From assembly GCA_030614785.1 (NCBI GenBank), contig JAUWTJ010000039.1:1-37350 (forward strand): a stretch of 37,350 bases of DNA. The letters are read 5' to 3'. Shown one piece after another: positions 24,447 to 34,133 of this stretch; the stretch's first letter is position 1, and each line of letters starts with the position of its first letter. The position numbers and the translations under genes are program-made. The notes below the pieces were generated by a model. The model worked only from the letters and a program-made list of their open reading frames with translations, was not told the DNA's origin and did no database searches. The DNA is from Alphaproteobacteria bacterium. GTDB lineage: Bacteria; Pseudomonadota; Alphaproteobacteria; M2410.

Positions 24447-26444
24447 ATGATTTCCGAAATTGGTCACTTTGCCCTCGCGCTTGCCGTGATGGTTGCGTTG
24501 CTGCAGGCGGCGCTTCCCCTGATCGGTGCCGCGAAAGGTAACAGGGCTCTGATGGAGCTTGCGGTTCCGACCGCGCTCGCCCAGGCGCTTTTGGTTCTTA
24601 TTGCCTTCCTGGCCTTGATGTATGCGTTTGTGACGTCGGACTTTTCGGTCGAAGCTGTGGCGCACTACTCCCATACGACCAAGCCTTTGCTTTACAAGAT
24701 TTCCGGCGTCTGGGGAAATCATGAAGGTTCGATGCTGCTGTGGGCTCTGATCCTTGCGCTCTTTGGTGGCAGCGTGGCATTCTTTGGCAAAAATCTTCCA
24801 CTTGTCCTCAAGGCTCGCGCCCTTGGGGTCCAGGGGCTTCTCGGTGTTTCCTTTTTGCTTTTTATTCTGTTTACGTCCAATCCGTTTCAGCGCCTGTTCC
24901 CGGCATGGCCCAATGGCAACGATCTGAACCCGCTTCTGCAGGATCCCGGTTTGGCGTTCCATCCGCCACTGCTCTATGGCGGCTACGTCGGCTTCTCCGT
25001 TGCTTTCTCTTTTGCAATTGCAGCTCTCATCGGCGGCAAGGTCGATGCAGCCTGGGCGCGGTGGGTGAGACCATGGACCCTTGCCGCCTGGGTGATGCTA
25101 ACGCTCGGCATCGCGCTGGGCAGCTATTGGGCTTACTACGAACTGGGCTGGGGTGGTTGGTGGTTCTGGGATCCGGTTGAAAATGCCAGCCTGATGCCCT
25201 GGCTTGTCGGCACAGCTTTGCTGCACTCCTCGATCGTAGTGGAAAAACGCAATGCGCTGCGCGCCTGGACGATCCTTCTTGCCATTCTCACCTTTTCTCT
25301 CAGCCTGCTCGGGACGTTTCTGGTTCGCTCGGGCGTTTTGACCTCGGTCCATGCGTTTGCCGTCGATCCGGCCCGCGGCATCTTTATCCTTGCGATTCTC
25401 ATCCTCGTCATAGGGGGCTCGCTTGCCCTGTTCGCATGGCGCGCGCCGAGCCTGAAAGGTGGAGGGCTGTTTGCGCCGGTAAGCCGTGAGGGTGCTCTGC
25501 TCATCAACAATGTGCTCCTGACCGCCGCCGCTGGCATGGTGCTGGTCGGCACGCTCTATCCTCTGGTGCTTGAATCTCTCAATGCCGGAAAGATTTCAGT
25601 CGGAGCACCCTATTTCAATATGACATTCGGGGTTCCGATGATCCCGCTCCTGCTTCTTGTCCCGTTTGGGCCAATTCTTGCCTGGAAACGCGGCGATGCT
25701 CTGGGCGCCGTTCAACGGCTCTATGTGGCGGCAGGTCTTGCGGTTCTTGTGCTGTTGGTGACCCTGGCTTTGACCTTCGATGGCCCCTGGCTGGCAGCCT
25801 TGGGAATTGGTCTTGCGTCATGGTTGATGGTCGGCGCGATCTGGGAGTGGGCCGAACGGGTCAGGCTCTTCCGTGTGCCGCTTGCGCAGTCCTGGAGGCG
25901 GATCCGGGGGCTTTCTGCATCGGCCTACGGAGCGACCTTCGGTCACTTTGGTGTCGGTCTCACGGTTCTCGGCATTGTCGGGATGACGGCGTGGCGAACC
26001 GAAATTATCACGGTATTGGAGCTGGGCGAAAGTCGGGAGCTAGCCGGGTTTACAGTTACATTGAAGTCCGTCGAGGATCTTGCCGGTTATAATTATGACG
26101 GAGAGAGCGGTATCTTTGAGGTTTCAAAAGGCCGTATGACGCAGAACCTCCAGTCAGAGCACCGCATTTACCGGGTCACCGGTCAGCCCACGACCGAGGT
26201 TGGTCTGCGGACAACACCGCTTGGCGATCTTTATGTTGTGTTGGGAGATCCACAGGAAAACTCGGAGCGCCCGGCCTGGGTCGCGCGCATGTACTACAAT
26301 CCTCTGGTCTCGTGGATCTGGCTCGGCGCCCTCGTCATGGCCTTTGGTGGCGGACTGTCGCTCTTCGACAGGAGGTTCCGCGTTGGCGCGCCGCAAAAGG
26401 CAAGGGCGAAAACAGTCCCTGAAGCGCAAGGAGTTTCGGCGTGA
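24447..26444 (+). CDS. ccmF: Cytochrome c heme lyase subunit CcmF (CycK)
   Basis: Inner-membrane heme lyase core that takes heme from CcmE and attaches it to the CXXCH site of apocytochromes. The 665-residue protein is almost wholly made of membrane helices. It contains the WWD heme-handling domain WGGWWFWDPVENA at 235-247, the conserved GVWGNHEGSMLLW at 87-99 and the FLVRSGVLTSVHAFA stretch around 304-318. A periplasmic loop (about 520-605) precedes the last helix. Length is typical. The ribosome site before ATG 24447 is weak (GAAAG). The gene overlaps ccmH by 4 bp. All expected His and Trp motifs are there, so the system should be functional and able to mature the decaheme protein encoded at 6174. 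Confidence 0.96.
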   Translation: MISEIGHFALALAVMVALLQAALPLIGAAKGNRALMELAVPTALAQALLVLIAFLALMYAFVTSDFSVEAVAHYSHTTKPLLYKISGVWGNHEGSMLLWALILALFGGSVAFFGKNLPLVLKARALGVQGLLGVSFLLFILFTSNPFQRLFPAWPNGNDLNPLLQDPGLAFHPPLLYGGYVGFSVAFSFAIAALIGGKVDAAWARWVRPWTLAAWVMLTLGIALGSYWAYYELGWGGWWFWDPVENASLMPWLVGTALLHSSIVVEKRNALRAWTILLAILTFSLSLLGTFLVRSGVLTSVHAFAVDPARGIFILAILILVIGGSLALFAWRAPSLKGGGLFAPVSREGALLINNVLLTAAAGMVLVGTLYPLVLESLNAGKISVGAPYFNMTFGVPMIPLLLLVPFGPILAWKRGDALGAVQRLYVAAGLAVLVLLVTLALTFDGPWLAALGIGLASWLMVGAIWEWAERVRLFRVPLAQSWRRIRGLSASAYGATFGHFGVGLTVLGIVGMTAWRTEIITVLELGESRELAGFTVTLKSVEDLAGYNYDGESGIFEVSKGRMTQNLQSEHRIYRVTGQPTTEVGLRTTPLGDLYVVLGDPQENSERPAWVARMYYNPLVSWIWLGALVMAFGGGLSLFDRRFRVGAPQKARAKTVPEAQGVSA

Positions 26445-26932
26445 CAGGATCTGCTAAATTAATCCGAATAATGATGGTTATCGGGCTTGGCTTTAGCTTT
26501 TTTCTGGCCGGTGTAGCCGGTCCGGTTTTTGCGGTTGAACCAGACGAAGTGCTCGATGATCCTGTACTTGAAGCGCGGGCGCGGGAGCTATCGAAAACGC
26601 TTCGATGCCTTGTCTGCCAAAACGAAAATATCGACTCCTCACATGCCCCCCTGGCAAAGGACCTGCGCATAATACTGCGGGAGCGATTGTCGGCTGGAGA
26701 TACAGATGCTCAGGTAATCGAATTTCTCGTTACCCGTTACGGCGACTTCGTGCTCCTTATGCCTCCTGTCCAAAGGAACACACTGATCCTCTGGATCGCA
26801 CCAGCCCTATTTATGATCTTCGGTATCACCGGTGCCATTATCTATATGCGCAATACAAAGACTGTCACACGAGAAGCAGACCTTACAGCAGAAGACACCA
26901 GACGCCTCGCCGAATTGATAGCTGAAGACTAG
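26441..26932 (+). CDS. ccmH: Cytochrome c maturation thiol reductant CcmH (CycL)
   Basis: Membrane-anchored periplasmic protein that keeps apocytochrome heme-binding cysteines reduced. It has a signal or anchor at about 8-31, the active motif LRCLVCQNENIDSSHAPLAKDLR with Cys56 and Cys59, and a C-terminal membrane helix (about 118-135). This is the short CcmH form (163 residues), as in other alphaproteobacteria, where the TPR part is the separate CcmI. It starts with GTG at 26441, overlapping the ccmF stop (GTGA), with AAGGAG upstream. No ccmG/dsbE lies between ccmF and ccmH, as in the rhizobial cycHJKL order. Identification is firm. Confidence 0.95.
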   Translation: MTGSAKLIRIMMVIGLGFSFFLAGVAGPVFAVEPDEVLDDPVLEARARELSKTLRCLVCQNENIDSSHAPLAKDLRIILRERLSAGDTDAQVIEFLVTRYGDFVLLMPPVQRNTLILWIAPALFMIFGITGAIIYMRNTKTVTREADLTAEDTRRLAELIAED

Positions 26933-27096
26933 CTACTTTTGAGCCCGAGTGACGCGCCCGCAGTCATATTTCGAAGGTTAATAAAGCATTTACGTGCTTC
27001 TGCTAGTCGTTATATCATGACACGCACAGGTAAGGTCATCTAGTCCAGATGCCCTTCAGGCGCCAAAGCCTGACCTGAAACAGGAGAGTCTGCCGC

Positions 27097-28563
27097 GTGA
27101 CCGGGGTCGAGAAAACTTTGCCAGCACAAAGCGCGCCGCTTTATGCCGGGCGGCCTATAGCGGCATCTTCGGATGACCCCCGCGCCCTGGCCTTTGCCCG
27201 CAAGGCCATGGCAGGAGGAGCGGCGATTGGCGTTTTCAGCTGCTGGTATGGCCTGTTTTTTGCGGGCCCTTCTGGAAATCTTTCGCCCTGGGAGTGGATA
27301 ACCGTTCCCCTTACCGGTATTTTCTCCGCGATCATTGCGATCATAGTCATCCTGAACAACAAACGGCACATTAGCCGTGCCGGGATCGCCTATGCCATTT
27401 GGGTCAGCTTTCATGCTTCGACCAATGTGGCGTATGAGCTGTTCAATCAGCCAGATTTTGGAAATGTCATGATTTACATGGCGTGGCTCCCGGCGGCCTA
27501 TCTGTTTACTACCGCCGTGGCTGACCTGGAAACTGCAGTGCGCCTGTCATGTGTAACCATTGGCGCAATCGTGACTGCTCTGGTGGCATTTGTCTTGACC
27601 GGGTCCCCGCCGCCACCAGGGGCAAGCCATGTGTGGGACGCTCTCGTCGTGTCGATCCTTGTACAACCGGCCATTCTGGCAATCATCTATGGAGTTGCGC
27701 AGTATCGGGAGCATTACATCAGCGAACATGCGAAGTTGGAACAGTTGGCGAAAAATTCCGCCCTGCTTGAAAAGATTGCGGAAGAGGCGCGCCAGGGGCG
27801 ACAAGCTGCTGAACAGGCCAATGAAGCCAAAAACCAGTTCCTCGCCAATGTCTCTCACGAGCTGCGGACACCATTAAACGGAATTTTGGGACTCACTGAA
27901 ATTCTGCGCATGGAAAAAGCAGGGGACGCATCCGCAAAAACGGAGGGTGGCTATCTGGATGCGATCAAGGTTAGCGGAGATGCGCTCCTGACTTTGATTG
28001 AGGATATTCTCGCGCTATCGCATATGGAGACTGGCGTCGGCTCACTGGAGGAGAAAGATGTGGACCTTCAGAAGTGTTTTGTGAAATGTGCAGATCGTTT
28101 TCGAGAGTTGCCGGAAGCCGAAGGTCATTCGCTTGATATTCAGATTGCTGCTGGTTTGCCTTTGCTATCTGCGGACCAGGATCTTGTGCAAAAGATGTGT
28201 CTTTCGCTTCTGTCAAATGCAGGAAAATTTTCAACGGGGCCTGGTGCCATTAAGCTTGCAGCGGGTCTTGAGGAAAGCGGAGGGTTGACAATTTCCGTTG
28301 CAGATCAGGGCGCGGGTGTTCCGGCAGAAAAGCTTTCGCAGATAGGGGACCCGTTCTTTCAGGTGGATGGCAGCTCTACGCGTGAAAATCCTGGCCTCGG
28401 TCTTGGGCTTGCGCTGACATCAGCCCGGATGGCAGCCCATGGCGGACATATGCTCGTAGACAGCACGCCTGCCAGAGGAACAACTGTCAAATTGATGTTC
28501 CCTGCCTTTCGCGTTATCAGCAATCGGTTTTCCGAAATGACAGCAAGTGCCATTTCGTCCTGA
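27097..28563 (+). CDS. Membrane-bound sensor histidine kinase
   Basis: A 488-residue inner-membrane kinase without a receiver domain. Residues 38-202 contain about six hydrophobic segments of a sensor region that I do not recognise. A coiled-coil linker (about 210-246) leads to the HisKA box FLANVSHELRTPLNGILG with His254. The ATPase domain has SLLSNAGKFS (N-box, with Gly where Ala-Val/Ile is usual), VADQGAGVP, and GLGLGLALTSAR. The start is GTG 27097 behind AGGAGAG; no ATG fits. No cognate regulator gene adjoins it, so it is an orphan that may use the Hpt or the receiver proteins elsewhere. It lies 164 bp after ccmH and 78 bp before the frameshifted gene. Confidence 0.88.
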   Translation: MTGVEKTLPAQSAPLYAGRPIAASSDDPRALAFARKAMAGGAAIGVFSCWYGLFFAGPSGNLSPWEWITVPLTGIFSAIIAIIVILNNKRHISRAGIAYAIWVSFHASTNVAYELFNQPDFGNVMIYMAWLPAAYLFTTAVADLETAVRLSCVTIGAIVTALVAFVLTGSPPPPGASHVWDALVVSILVQPAILAIIYGVAQYREHYISEHAKLEQLAKNSALLEKIAEEARQGRQAAEQANEAKNQFLANVSHELRTPLNGILGLTEILRMEKAGDASAKTEGGYLDAIKVSGDALLTLIEDILALSHMETGVGSLEEKDVDLQKCFVKCADRFRELPEAEGHSLDIQIAAGLPLLSADQDLVQKMCLSLLSNAGKFSTGPGAIKLAAGLEESGGLTISVADQGAGVPAEKLSQIGDPFFQVDGSSTRENPGLGLGLALTSARMAAHGGHMLVDSTPARGTTVKLMFPAFRVISNRFSEMTASAISS

Positions 28564-28641
28564 CCTTTTGACAGTAGCCAATTTGGTGTAGTCCTGTAAA
28601 CGCTCGTGCAAAGTAATGGCGTTTTGAGGAGGCCGAATGCT

Positions 28642-29591
28642 ATGGACAAAGAAGAGTTTGTCAACCAGATCAAGAAGATGGAGACCTGTGCGCCCGAGGG
28701 TTCGATGTCATTGGCCAGGACGTACTATATCCCCGCTACTCAGCCACCCTGGCTTGATACCGGCATCGATCTTGAGGCTGGTGATCAGATCAGCACATTC
28801 TGCGACGGGCGGATTTATCTTTCCGAAGAGCTGGACCTTTGGTTCCATCCGGAGTTTCAGGTCTGGCACAGAATTGGCGAAGATGGCGAGATCGCAAGAG
28901 GCGCGCGGCCGACCAATACTGTTACGGCTGAAAGTCGGGGGCGGTTATTCATCTGCGTGCCATCGCGGACAAGGGTGTCCAGTTGGCGGTCGATGAACTC
29001 GAGCGCCTGAGTGATGGCGTGCCTGTGCCCGATGGCTGGTCCTATCTGTGGGAGATAGGCAAGGGTGAAATGTTTGACCAGGTCCCAGGAGAATACGGCA
29101 TCACGATGTGTTGCCACGCACTGGAGGATGTCGGTATCCTTCAAAAGGATGTCGACTGCGCACTTACTCCGTCAACACGGTTGAAGTGGAAGTGGAAGAT
29201 TGACGCTCTGCCATCGCCTGTCGCTGAGGACACCATCTTTACCCACGACTATCTTTCCATCGCCCTGGAATTCGAAAATGGACGGGATCTGTCATATTAT
29301 TGGAGCTCGGAGCTTCCGGTCGAGACCAGTTACCATTGCCCGTTGCCAAATTGGACGCATCGCGAAACCCATCTTGTGGTCCGCTCGGGCCTTGAGAACC
29401 TGGGCGAGTGGTTTTCCGAAGATCGCAATGTTTATGACGATTACCTCAAGGCCATAGGTGAACCACCATCGCGCATTGTCCGCGTCTGGTTCATCTCCGT
29501 TTCGATTTTTCAGCGCAAGGAAGGCCAGTGTGAGTATGCCGACATTGTTATCGAGAACGCAGATCAGGAGATGGTCGTTCTTGGAGGCTGA
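28642..29591 (+). pseudogene. Lectin-like plus DUF3047 gene broken by a -1 frameshift
   Basis: One gene split into two frames. The first part (from ATG 28642, GAGGAGG 9 bp upstream) encodes about 100 residues with PPWLDTGIDLEAGDQIS, VWHRIGEDGEIARG and GRLFI, resembling the PA-IL (LecA) galactose-binding lectin fold. The second part (after about 28950, in the next frame) encodes LRAIADKGVQLAVDELERL and then a DUF3047-like domain with LKWKWKIDALP at its start and RNVYDDYLKAIGEPPSRIV near its end. The two join smoothly if one base is restored between about 28948 and 28952 (TTC then CAT CTG CGT). As it stands the first frame ends at a stop at 29008-29010. It could be a true pseudogene, a sequencing error or, less likely, programmed slippage. 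The complete protein would be about 316 residues. Confidence 0.7.
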
Positions 29592-29752
29592 GACCCCCGT
29601 ATTGTGAGATCTTTCATATCCAACATTAAAATCTTGTAATAATTTGGAAATAAAGTGGTAATAAATCATCTGCCATTGTACGGCTGCACGCTCGGAGTAC
29701 GCGCCGGTGAAGTGTTGGGAGTGCGCCGGGGGCGCCTGAGCAGGAGATATGA

Positions 29753-31285
29753 ATGACCAATCGAATTTTTACCCCTATTAGAGGGACATTTGCTGCGTTT
29801 TTTGCCGCCGGTGTCATCACTGCCGTTGTGCTGACCGCACCGATGACAGGGGCTGCTGCGCAAAAGGCCAAGGGAGAGAACCTTTCAGAAAAGGTTGCTC
29901 CGACCCTGTCGAATAAACTTCTGGCCAATGGAGCACCGCTCAGTTTTGCCGATCTTGTTGAGACCGTGAGCCCGGCCGTCGTCAGTGTCTCGGTGGAACG
30001 TGCTGTGCCGCGCGAGATGAGAGATCTGGGGCAACAATTTCGTAATTTGCCGGAACAATTCCGCCGCCGCGCTTTGCCTGAAAATCACGGCGGTGATGGC
30101 CCACCCCCGATGGCAAGGTCAGCCGGATCAGGCTTTATTATTGATGAAACCGGCTACATCGTGACCAACAATCATGTTGTCGAGGACGGCGAAACTATTT
30201 CCATTACCATGCATGACGGCAGCACTCACAAGGCAAGACTTGTTGGACGCGATGCCGGCACGGATATCGCACTTCTAAAGGTCGATGCTGACAAGGCGTT
30301 TCCCTACGTTCCCTTCGCCTCCGACGACAATCTGAGGGTTGGCGACTGGGTCGTTGCTGTTGGTAACCCCTTTGGACTGGGTGGCTCTGTGACCGCGGGT
30401 ATCGTATCTGCGCGGGGCCGTGAAATGAACGGTCTGGAATCCACCTATACCGATTTCATCCAGATTGATGCTTCGATCAATCGAGGAAACTCCGGCGGCC
30501 CCACCTTTGACCTCAATGGCAAGGTGGTCGGCATCAATACGCTGATTATTTCACCCTCCGGCGGTAATGTCGGAATTGGTTTCGCCATTCCGGCCAGTGT
30601 GGCAACCGGTATCGTGCAACAGCTCAAGGATCGTGGTGAAATTGTTCGCGGTTATCTTGGCGTCAACATCCAGCTCATCACTGAAGATATTGCTGAAGGT
30701 ATGGGCCTCAAAGGTGTCGATGGCGCACTCGTAGCTGAAGTTTCCAAAGGCAGCCCGGCAGAGGATGCCGGTTTTCTTTCCGGAGATGTCATCCTTGAAG
30801 TCAATGGTCAGAAGGCAAAAGACTTCCGTCAGGTTACCCGGATGGTTGGTCTGTTGGAACCGGGCGAGAAAATACCTTTCAAAATTGTCAGGGACGGCAA
30901 GAACAAGACCATCAAAGTCAAGATTGGTAAACGCGAGGAAGTGGTCGCGCTGGCGCCGAGTGATCGCGGCGAGAATGATGCGACAGCGCTTGGTTTGCTT
31001 CTGGGTGAACTGACTGATGAGGCACGTGGCAGACTTCAAGCCGGTGATGATCTTGAGGGCGTTTTGATCACTCAGATCTCCCCGGTCAGTCAAGCCGCGC
31101 AGAAGGGTCTGCGTCCCGGTGACGTTATTCTCAAGGTCGGTGGGGGCGAAGTGCGAACACCGCAGGATGTGTCCAAGGCTATTGCGAAGGCGAAGGCCGA
31201 CAAGCAAAAATCAGTATTATTTTTTGTGCAGACGAGGCAAGCGCGGCGCTTTGTTGCTCTTGGTCTGGCCTCGAAAGAGGAATAG
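29753..31285 (+). CDS. degP: DegP/Do-family periplasmic serine protease
   Basis: Periplasmic quality-control protease and chaperone. The 510-residue protein has an N-terminal signal or anchor (about 12-36). The trypsin-like domain has a complete triad: His141 (TNNHVV), Asp171 (GTDIALLK) and Ser247 (GNSGGP). Two PDZ domains follow, at about 300-390 (RGYLGVNIQLI) and 410-500 (GVLITQISPVSQAAQKGL). The linker between the first strands and the protease core (residues 84-120) is rich in Arg, Gln and Pro. It is followed by an OmpR-type regulator and kinase after 48 bp, which is a familiar alphaproteobacterial arrangement and suggests control by, or shared service in, envelope stress. Confidence 0.94.
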   Translation: MTNRIFTPIRGTFAAFFAAGVITAVVLTAPMTGAAAQKAKGENLSEKVAPTLSNKLLANGAPLSFADLVETVSPAVVSVSVERAVPREMRDLGQQFRNLPEQFRRRALPENHGGDGPPPMARSAGSGFIIDETGYIVTNNHVVEDGETISITMHDGSTHKARLVGRDAGTDIALLKVDADKAFPYVPFASDDNLRVGDWVVAVGNPFGLGGSVTAGIVSARGREMNGLESTYTDFIQIDASINRGNSGGPTFDLNGKVVGINTLIISPSGGNVGIGFAIPASVATGIVQQLKDRGEIVRGYLGVNIQLITEDIAEGMGLKGVDGALVAEVSKGSPAEDAGFLSGDVILEVNGQKAKDFRQVTRMVGLLEPGEKIPFKIVRDGKNKTIKVKIGKREEVVALAPSDRGENDATALGLLLGELTDEARGRLQAGDDLEGVLITQISPVSQAAQKGLRPGDVILKVGGGEVRTPQDVSKAIAKAKADKQKSVLFFVQTRQARRFVALGLASKEE

Positions 31286-31333
31286 CCCGATACCACGCCA
31301 TCAGGCGGCGATGTGAAAACGAAAGAGAGTTTT

Positions 31334-32011
31334 ATGCGGATCCTTGTTGTAGAGGATGACCTTGAGGCGGCGAACTATGTCGTCAAGGGCCTCCGCGAAA
31401 GCAATCATCTGGTGGATCATGCGCCTGATGGTGAACAGGGTTTGCTACAGGCCCTTGGGGGTGGCTACGATGTTCTCATTGTCGACCGCATGTTGCCGCA
31501 GCGTGATGGTCTTTCGTTGATTGCCGAATTGCGTGAACACGGCGACACATCTCCCATATTGATTTTAAGCGCGCTGGGTGAGGTCGATGATCGTGTTAAG
31601 GGTCTGAAAGCCGGCGGCGACGACTATCTCACCAAGCCCTACGCTTTTTCCGAACTTCTTGCGCGCATTGAGGCATTAGTCCGCAGGCGCAATCCCGGTC
31701 AGGTTCAGACTGTTTTGGAGGTCGGAGATCTCAAGCTTGATCTCCTGTCGCGCAAGGTGACGCGGAGCGGCGAGGAAATTGACTTGCAGCCTCGAGAGTT
31801 CCGTTTGCTTGAGTACCTTATGAAACATGCCGATCAGGTGGTAACCCGGACTATGCTTTTGGAAAATGTCTGGGAATATCACTTTGATCCCCAAACCAAT
31901 GTGATTGATGTGCATATTTCGCGTCTCCGCGCGAAGATCGACAAGAGCTTTGACGATCCGCTTTTGCACACTGTCCGCGGCGCAGGATACAGTCTCCGTG
32001 CAGTTTCTTAA
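31334..32011 (+). CDS. OmpR/PhoB-family response regulator
   Basis: A 225-residue DNA-binding regulator. The receiver domain has the acidic pair Asp8/Asp9, phosphoacceptor Asp51 (IVDRMLPQRDG) and Lys101 (TKPY). The winged-helix effector from about 128 shows LQPREFRLLEYLMKH and the recognition part VIDVHISRLRAKID. ATG 31334 begins the domain; an in-frame GTG at 31313 would add seven residues. AAAGAGAG lies close upstream. The kinase gene overlaps its last 14 bp, so they are translationally coupled and surely a cognate pair. With degP just upstream, the pair probably senses envelope stress, but its targets are not visible here. Confidence 0.93.
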   Translation: MRILVVEDDLEAANYVVKGLRESNHLVDHAPDGEQGLLQALGGGYDVLIVDRMLPQRDGLSLIAELREHGDTSPILILSALGEVDDRVKGLKAGGDDYLTKPYAFSELLARIEALVRRRNPGQVQTVLEVGDLKLDLLSRKVTRSGEEIDLQPREFRLLEYLMKHADQVVTRTMLLENVWEYHFDPQTNVIDVHISRLRAKIDKSFDDPLLHTVRGAGYSLRAVS

Positions 32012-33485
32012 TCTCCTTCGCACGACAACCTTCCGGGTTGCCGTTATTTACCTCGCGATTTTCTCCGCGAGCGCCTTCCTTGTCCTGGCCAGTATCTACT
32101 GGAACACGGCCGGCTTTATGGCCCGCCAGACAGATCAGACGCTTGATGCAGAGATCCGGGGTTTGGCCGAACAGTACAATCAACGAGGTCCCAGAGGTCT
32201 CGCCGATATAGTTTCGCGCCGCGCGGCGGAGGGCGGCGGCAGTCTGTATATTATTATGGCGCCGGGCCGCCGCTTTGTTGCTGGCAATCTTTCAGGCTGG
32301 CCGCAGGTCAAAACCGGTGCCGATGGCTGGATCAACTTCACCTATGACGCAGAAGTTGAAGGTGGTTTTGAACGCCATGCGGCCCGGGGTCGTCACCTCA
32401 TTCTCAGGAACGGCATAGACCTGCTCGTTGGCCGCGACGTCCACGAGCGGCAGAAAATCGAAAGCCGCATCGTATCTGCCCTGTTCTGGGGGATTGTCAT
32501 TACAGGCATAACCGGCCTCATAGGCGCAGTCATCATGAGCCGCAACATGACCTATCGGATCGAGACTGTGAACAAGACCAGTCGCGAGATTATGGGCGGA
32601 GATCTTTCCCGACGGGTGCCGGTAAAAGGGACCGGAGACGAGATGGACGAACTCGCCGGCAATCTGAACGCCATGCTCGACAAGATCGAGCGGCTTATGT
32701 TGGGGATGCGCGAAGTGGCGGACAACATTGCACACGATCTGCGCTCACCCCTCAACCGGATACGCAATCGGCTTGAGGTAACCCTCATGCAGGAAGCCGA
32801 CGTGGACGCCTATCGCGAAGCGCTCGAAATGACGATCACTGAATCCGATGAGCTGCTTTCAACCTTTACAGCCCTTCTCGCCATAGCCCGAGCCGAGGCC
32901 GGAGCTGCCCGGGAAACCATGGAATCGATGGAGCTCGGCACGCTTGTTGCCGATACGGCAGAGCTCTACGAGCCTGTCGCAGAGGAGCGAGGGCTGAAAT
33001 TTCACTGTGACATCGAACGCACGCCGCGCATCTGGGGAAATCGCGAAATGCTGGCTCAGGCTGTGACCAATCTGCTGGACAATGCGATCAAATATACCAG
33101 CGCAGGCGGCGAAGTTGGCATCTCTCTGAAGTCTGGCGGGCCCAACGACTACAGCCAGGGCGCCGTTCGGTTGACTGTTTATGACACCGGTCCCGGAATT
33201 CCGGTCATTGACCGGGAAAAGGTTCGCCAGAGGTTCGTGCGTCTCGAGCGCAGCCGCAACACTCCAGGTAGTGGCCTGGGACTAAGCCTCGTATCCGCAG
33301 TTGCACAGCTGCATGAGGCGCGGCTATTACTGTCTGACAATGACCCGCACAGCAAGACACCCGGTCTGCGAGCCATGCTTGTTTTTCCCATTCACGAGGG
33401 TGCCGATATCCAGGCATCGGAGCCGAAAGACCTGAGCCAATCGGATCACAGGTCGGGCGAAATGACGCATACTGAGAACCCGTAG
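31998..33485 (+). CDS. Sensor histidine kinase, partner of the OmpR-type regulator
   Basis: A 495-residue EnvZ/CpxA-like kinase. It has a membrane helix at about 13-33, a periplasmic domain (about 35-155), a second helix (about 160-180) and a HAMP domain with RVPVKGTGDEMDELAGNLN. The HisKA box is NIAHDLRSPLNRIRNRLEV with His246, and the ATPase domain shows NLLDNAIKYT, DTGPGIP and GSGLGLSLV. The open frame extends upstream to 31905 inside the regulator gene, but that part is a shadow of the regulator's coding region. GTG 31998, with AGGA 10 bp upstream and a 14-bp overlap, is the sensible start. The periplasmic domain has no fold that I can name, so the signal is unknown. Confidence 0.92.
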   Translation: MQFLNLLRTTTFRVAVIYLAIFSASAFLVLASIYWNTAGFMARQTDQTLDAEIRGLAEQYNQRGPRGLADIVSRRAAEGGGSLYIIMAPGRRFVAGNLSGWPQVKTGADGWINFTYDAEVEGGFERHAARGRHLILRNGIDLLVGRDVHERQKIESRIVSALFWGIVITGITGLIGAVIMSRNMTYRIETVNKTSREIMGGDLSRRVPVKGTGDEMDELAGNLNAMLDKIERLMLGMREVADNIAHDLRSPLNRIRNRLEVTLMQEADVDAYREALEMTITESDELLSTFTALLAIARAEAGAARETMESMELGTLVADTAELYEPVAEERGLKFHCDIERTPRIWGNREMLAQAVTNLLDNAIKYTSAGGEVGISLKSGGPNDYSQGAVRLTVYDTGPGIPVIDREKVRQRFVRLERSRNTPGSGLGLSLVSAVAQLHEARLLLSDNDPHSKTPGLRAMLVFPIHEGADIQASEPKDLSQSDHRSGEMTHTENP

Positions 33486-33814
33486 AAGACCCTTCCGGAC
33501 CTACAGAATTAGGACGCAGCGTCCCTTCAACCGTTGTCTGACCCTGCAAAGTGATTCGAAGTCTGAATCGGAATTTCCAATTTTGGGCTTATTACACTCT
33601 TGTATCGCGAAGAGAATCGGACCTTGAGACACCGAACTGCCCAAAACCCAGTAAAAAACTGCATTTCAGGACGTTCCAGACGAAAAAATAGTTGTCACTT
33701 CGATATTTCATGATAAATCTGCTCAACCCATTCGGGGTCGCGAATCGCGCCACTTGCAGGGGTGAGCAAGGCTCATAACCGAGGGCGTTTTCATTTATTA
33801 CGGAGTTTAGAAAT
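33486..33814. other. Gene-free stretch ahead of the HU gene
   Basis: About 330 bp that should contain the HU promoter. A small hairpin (GGACG, loop CAG, CGTCC at 33512-33524) follows the kinase gene but lacks a T-run. A possible but unconvincing promoter is TTGCAG around 33753, with no good -10 partner. Nothing else is recognisable. Confidence 0.4.
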
Positions 33815-34102
33815 ATGAGCAAATCAGCATTCGTCGAGCGCATCGCAAAAAAGGGCGACATGAGCAAAGCCGAAGCAAAACGGGTCGTCGAACTGGTCAT
33901 TGGCGAAATGGAAGCCGGCATCAAGGCAGCCAAGAACACCGGCAAGTATACCATTGGTACATTTGGTACATTTACGATTTCAAAGCGTCCGGCACGCCTC
34001 GGTCGCAACCCGCGCACCGGTGAAGAAATCAAGATCAAGGCCTCCAAAACATTGCGTTTTAAGCCTTCAATGGTTCTGAAGAAAGCCGCCGGCATCAAAT
34101 AA
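33815..34102 (+). CDS. HU-family DNA-binding protein
   Basis: A 95-residue histone-like protein that bends and compacts DNA. The helical dimerisation part (KSAFVERIAKKGDMSKAEAK) is followed by the beta arm with IGTFGTFTISKRPARLGRNP, whose RNPRTGEEI loop and intercalating Pro are the DNA-binding signature. The C-terminal FKPSMVLKKAAG is typical. GGAG nine bases before ATG 33815 fixes the start. It stands alone between the kinase and glnE, with its own strong terminator, so it is a monocistronic unit. It may be HU rather than IHF; the sequence alone favours HU by its beta-arm motif. Confidence 0.93.
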   Translation: MSKSAFVERIAKKGDMSKAEAKRVVELVIGEMEAGIKAAKNTGKYTIGTFGTFTISKRPARLGRNPRTGEEIKIKASKTLRFKPSMVLKKAAGIK

Positions 34103-34133
34103 GCTGGCAGCTTTTTGACATCACGTTACAATC

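Noticed and set aside
26978-26992. TTAA-N7-TTTA, close to the CtrA site TTAA-N7-TTAA, about 105 bp upstream of the kinase gene at 27097
   Set aside because: One mismatch in an AT-rich stretch; too weak alone to call a CtrA site.
33512-33524. Hairpin GGACG-CAG-CGTCC after the kinase gene
   Set aside because: Short stem and no T-run; not called as a terminator.
33592-34098. Minus-strand open frame of 168 codons over the HU gene and its upstream region
   Set aside because: Antisense to HU and without features.
34101-34116. AAGCT-GGC-AGCTT followed by T residues at the HU stop codon
   Set aside because: Only 5 bp of stem; the strong terminator 20 bp later makes it unnecessary.
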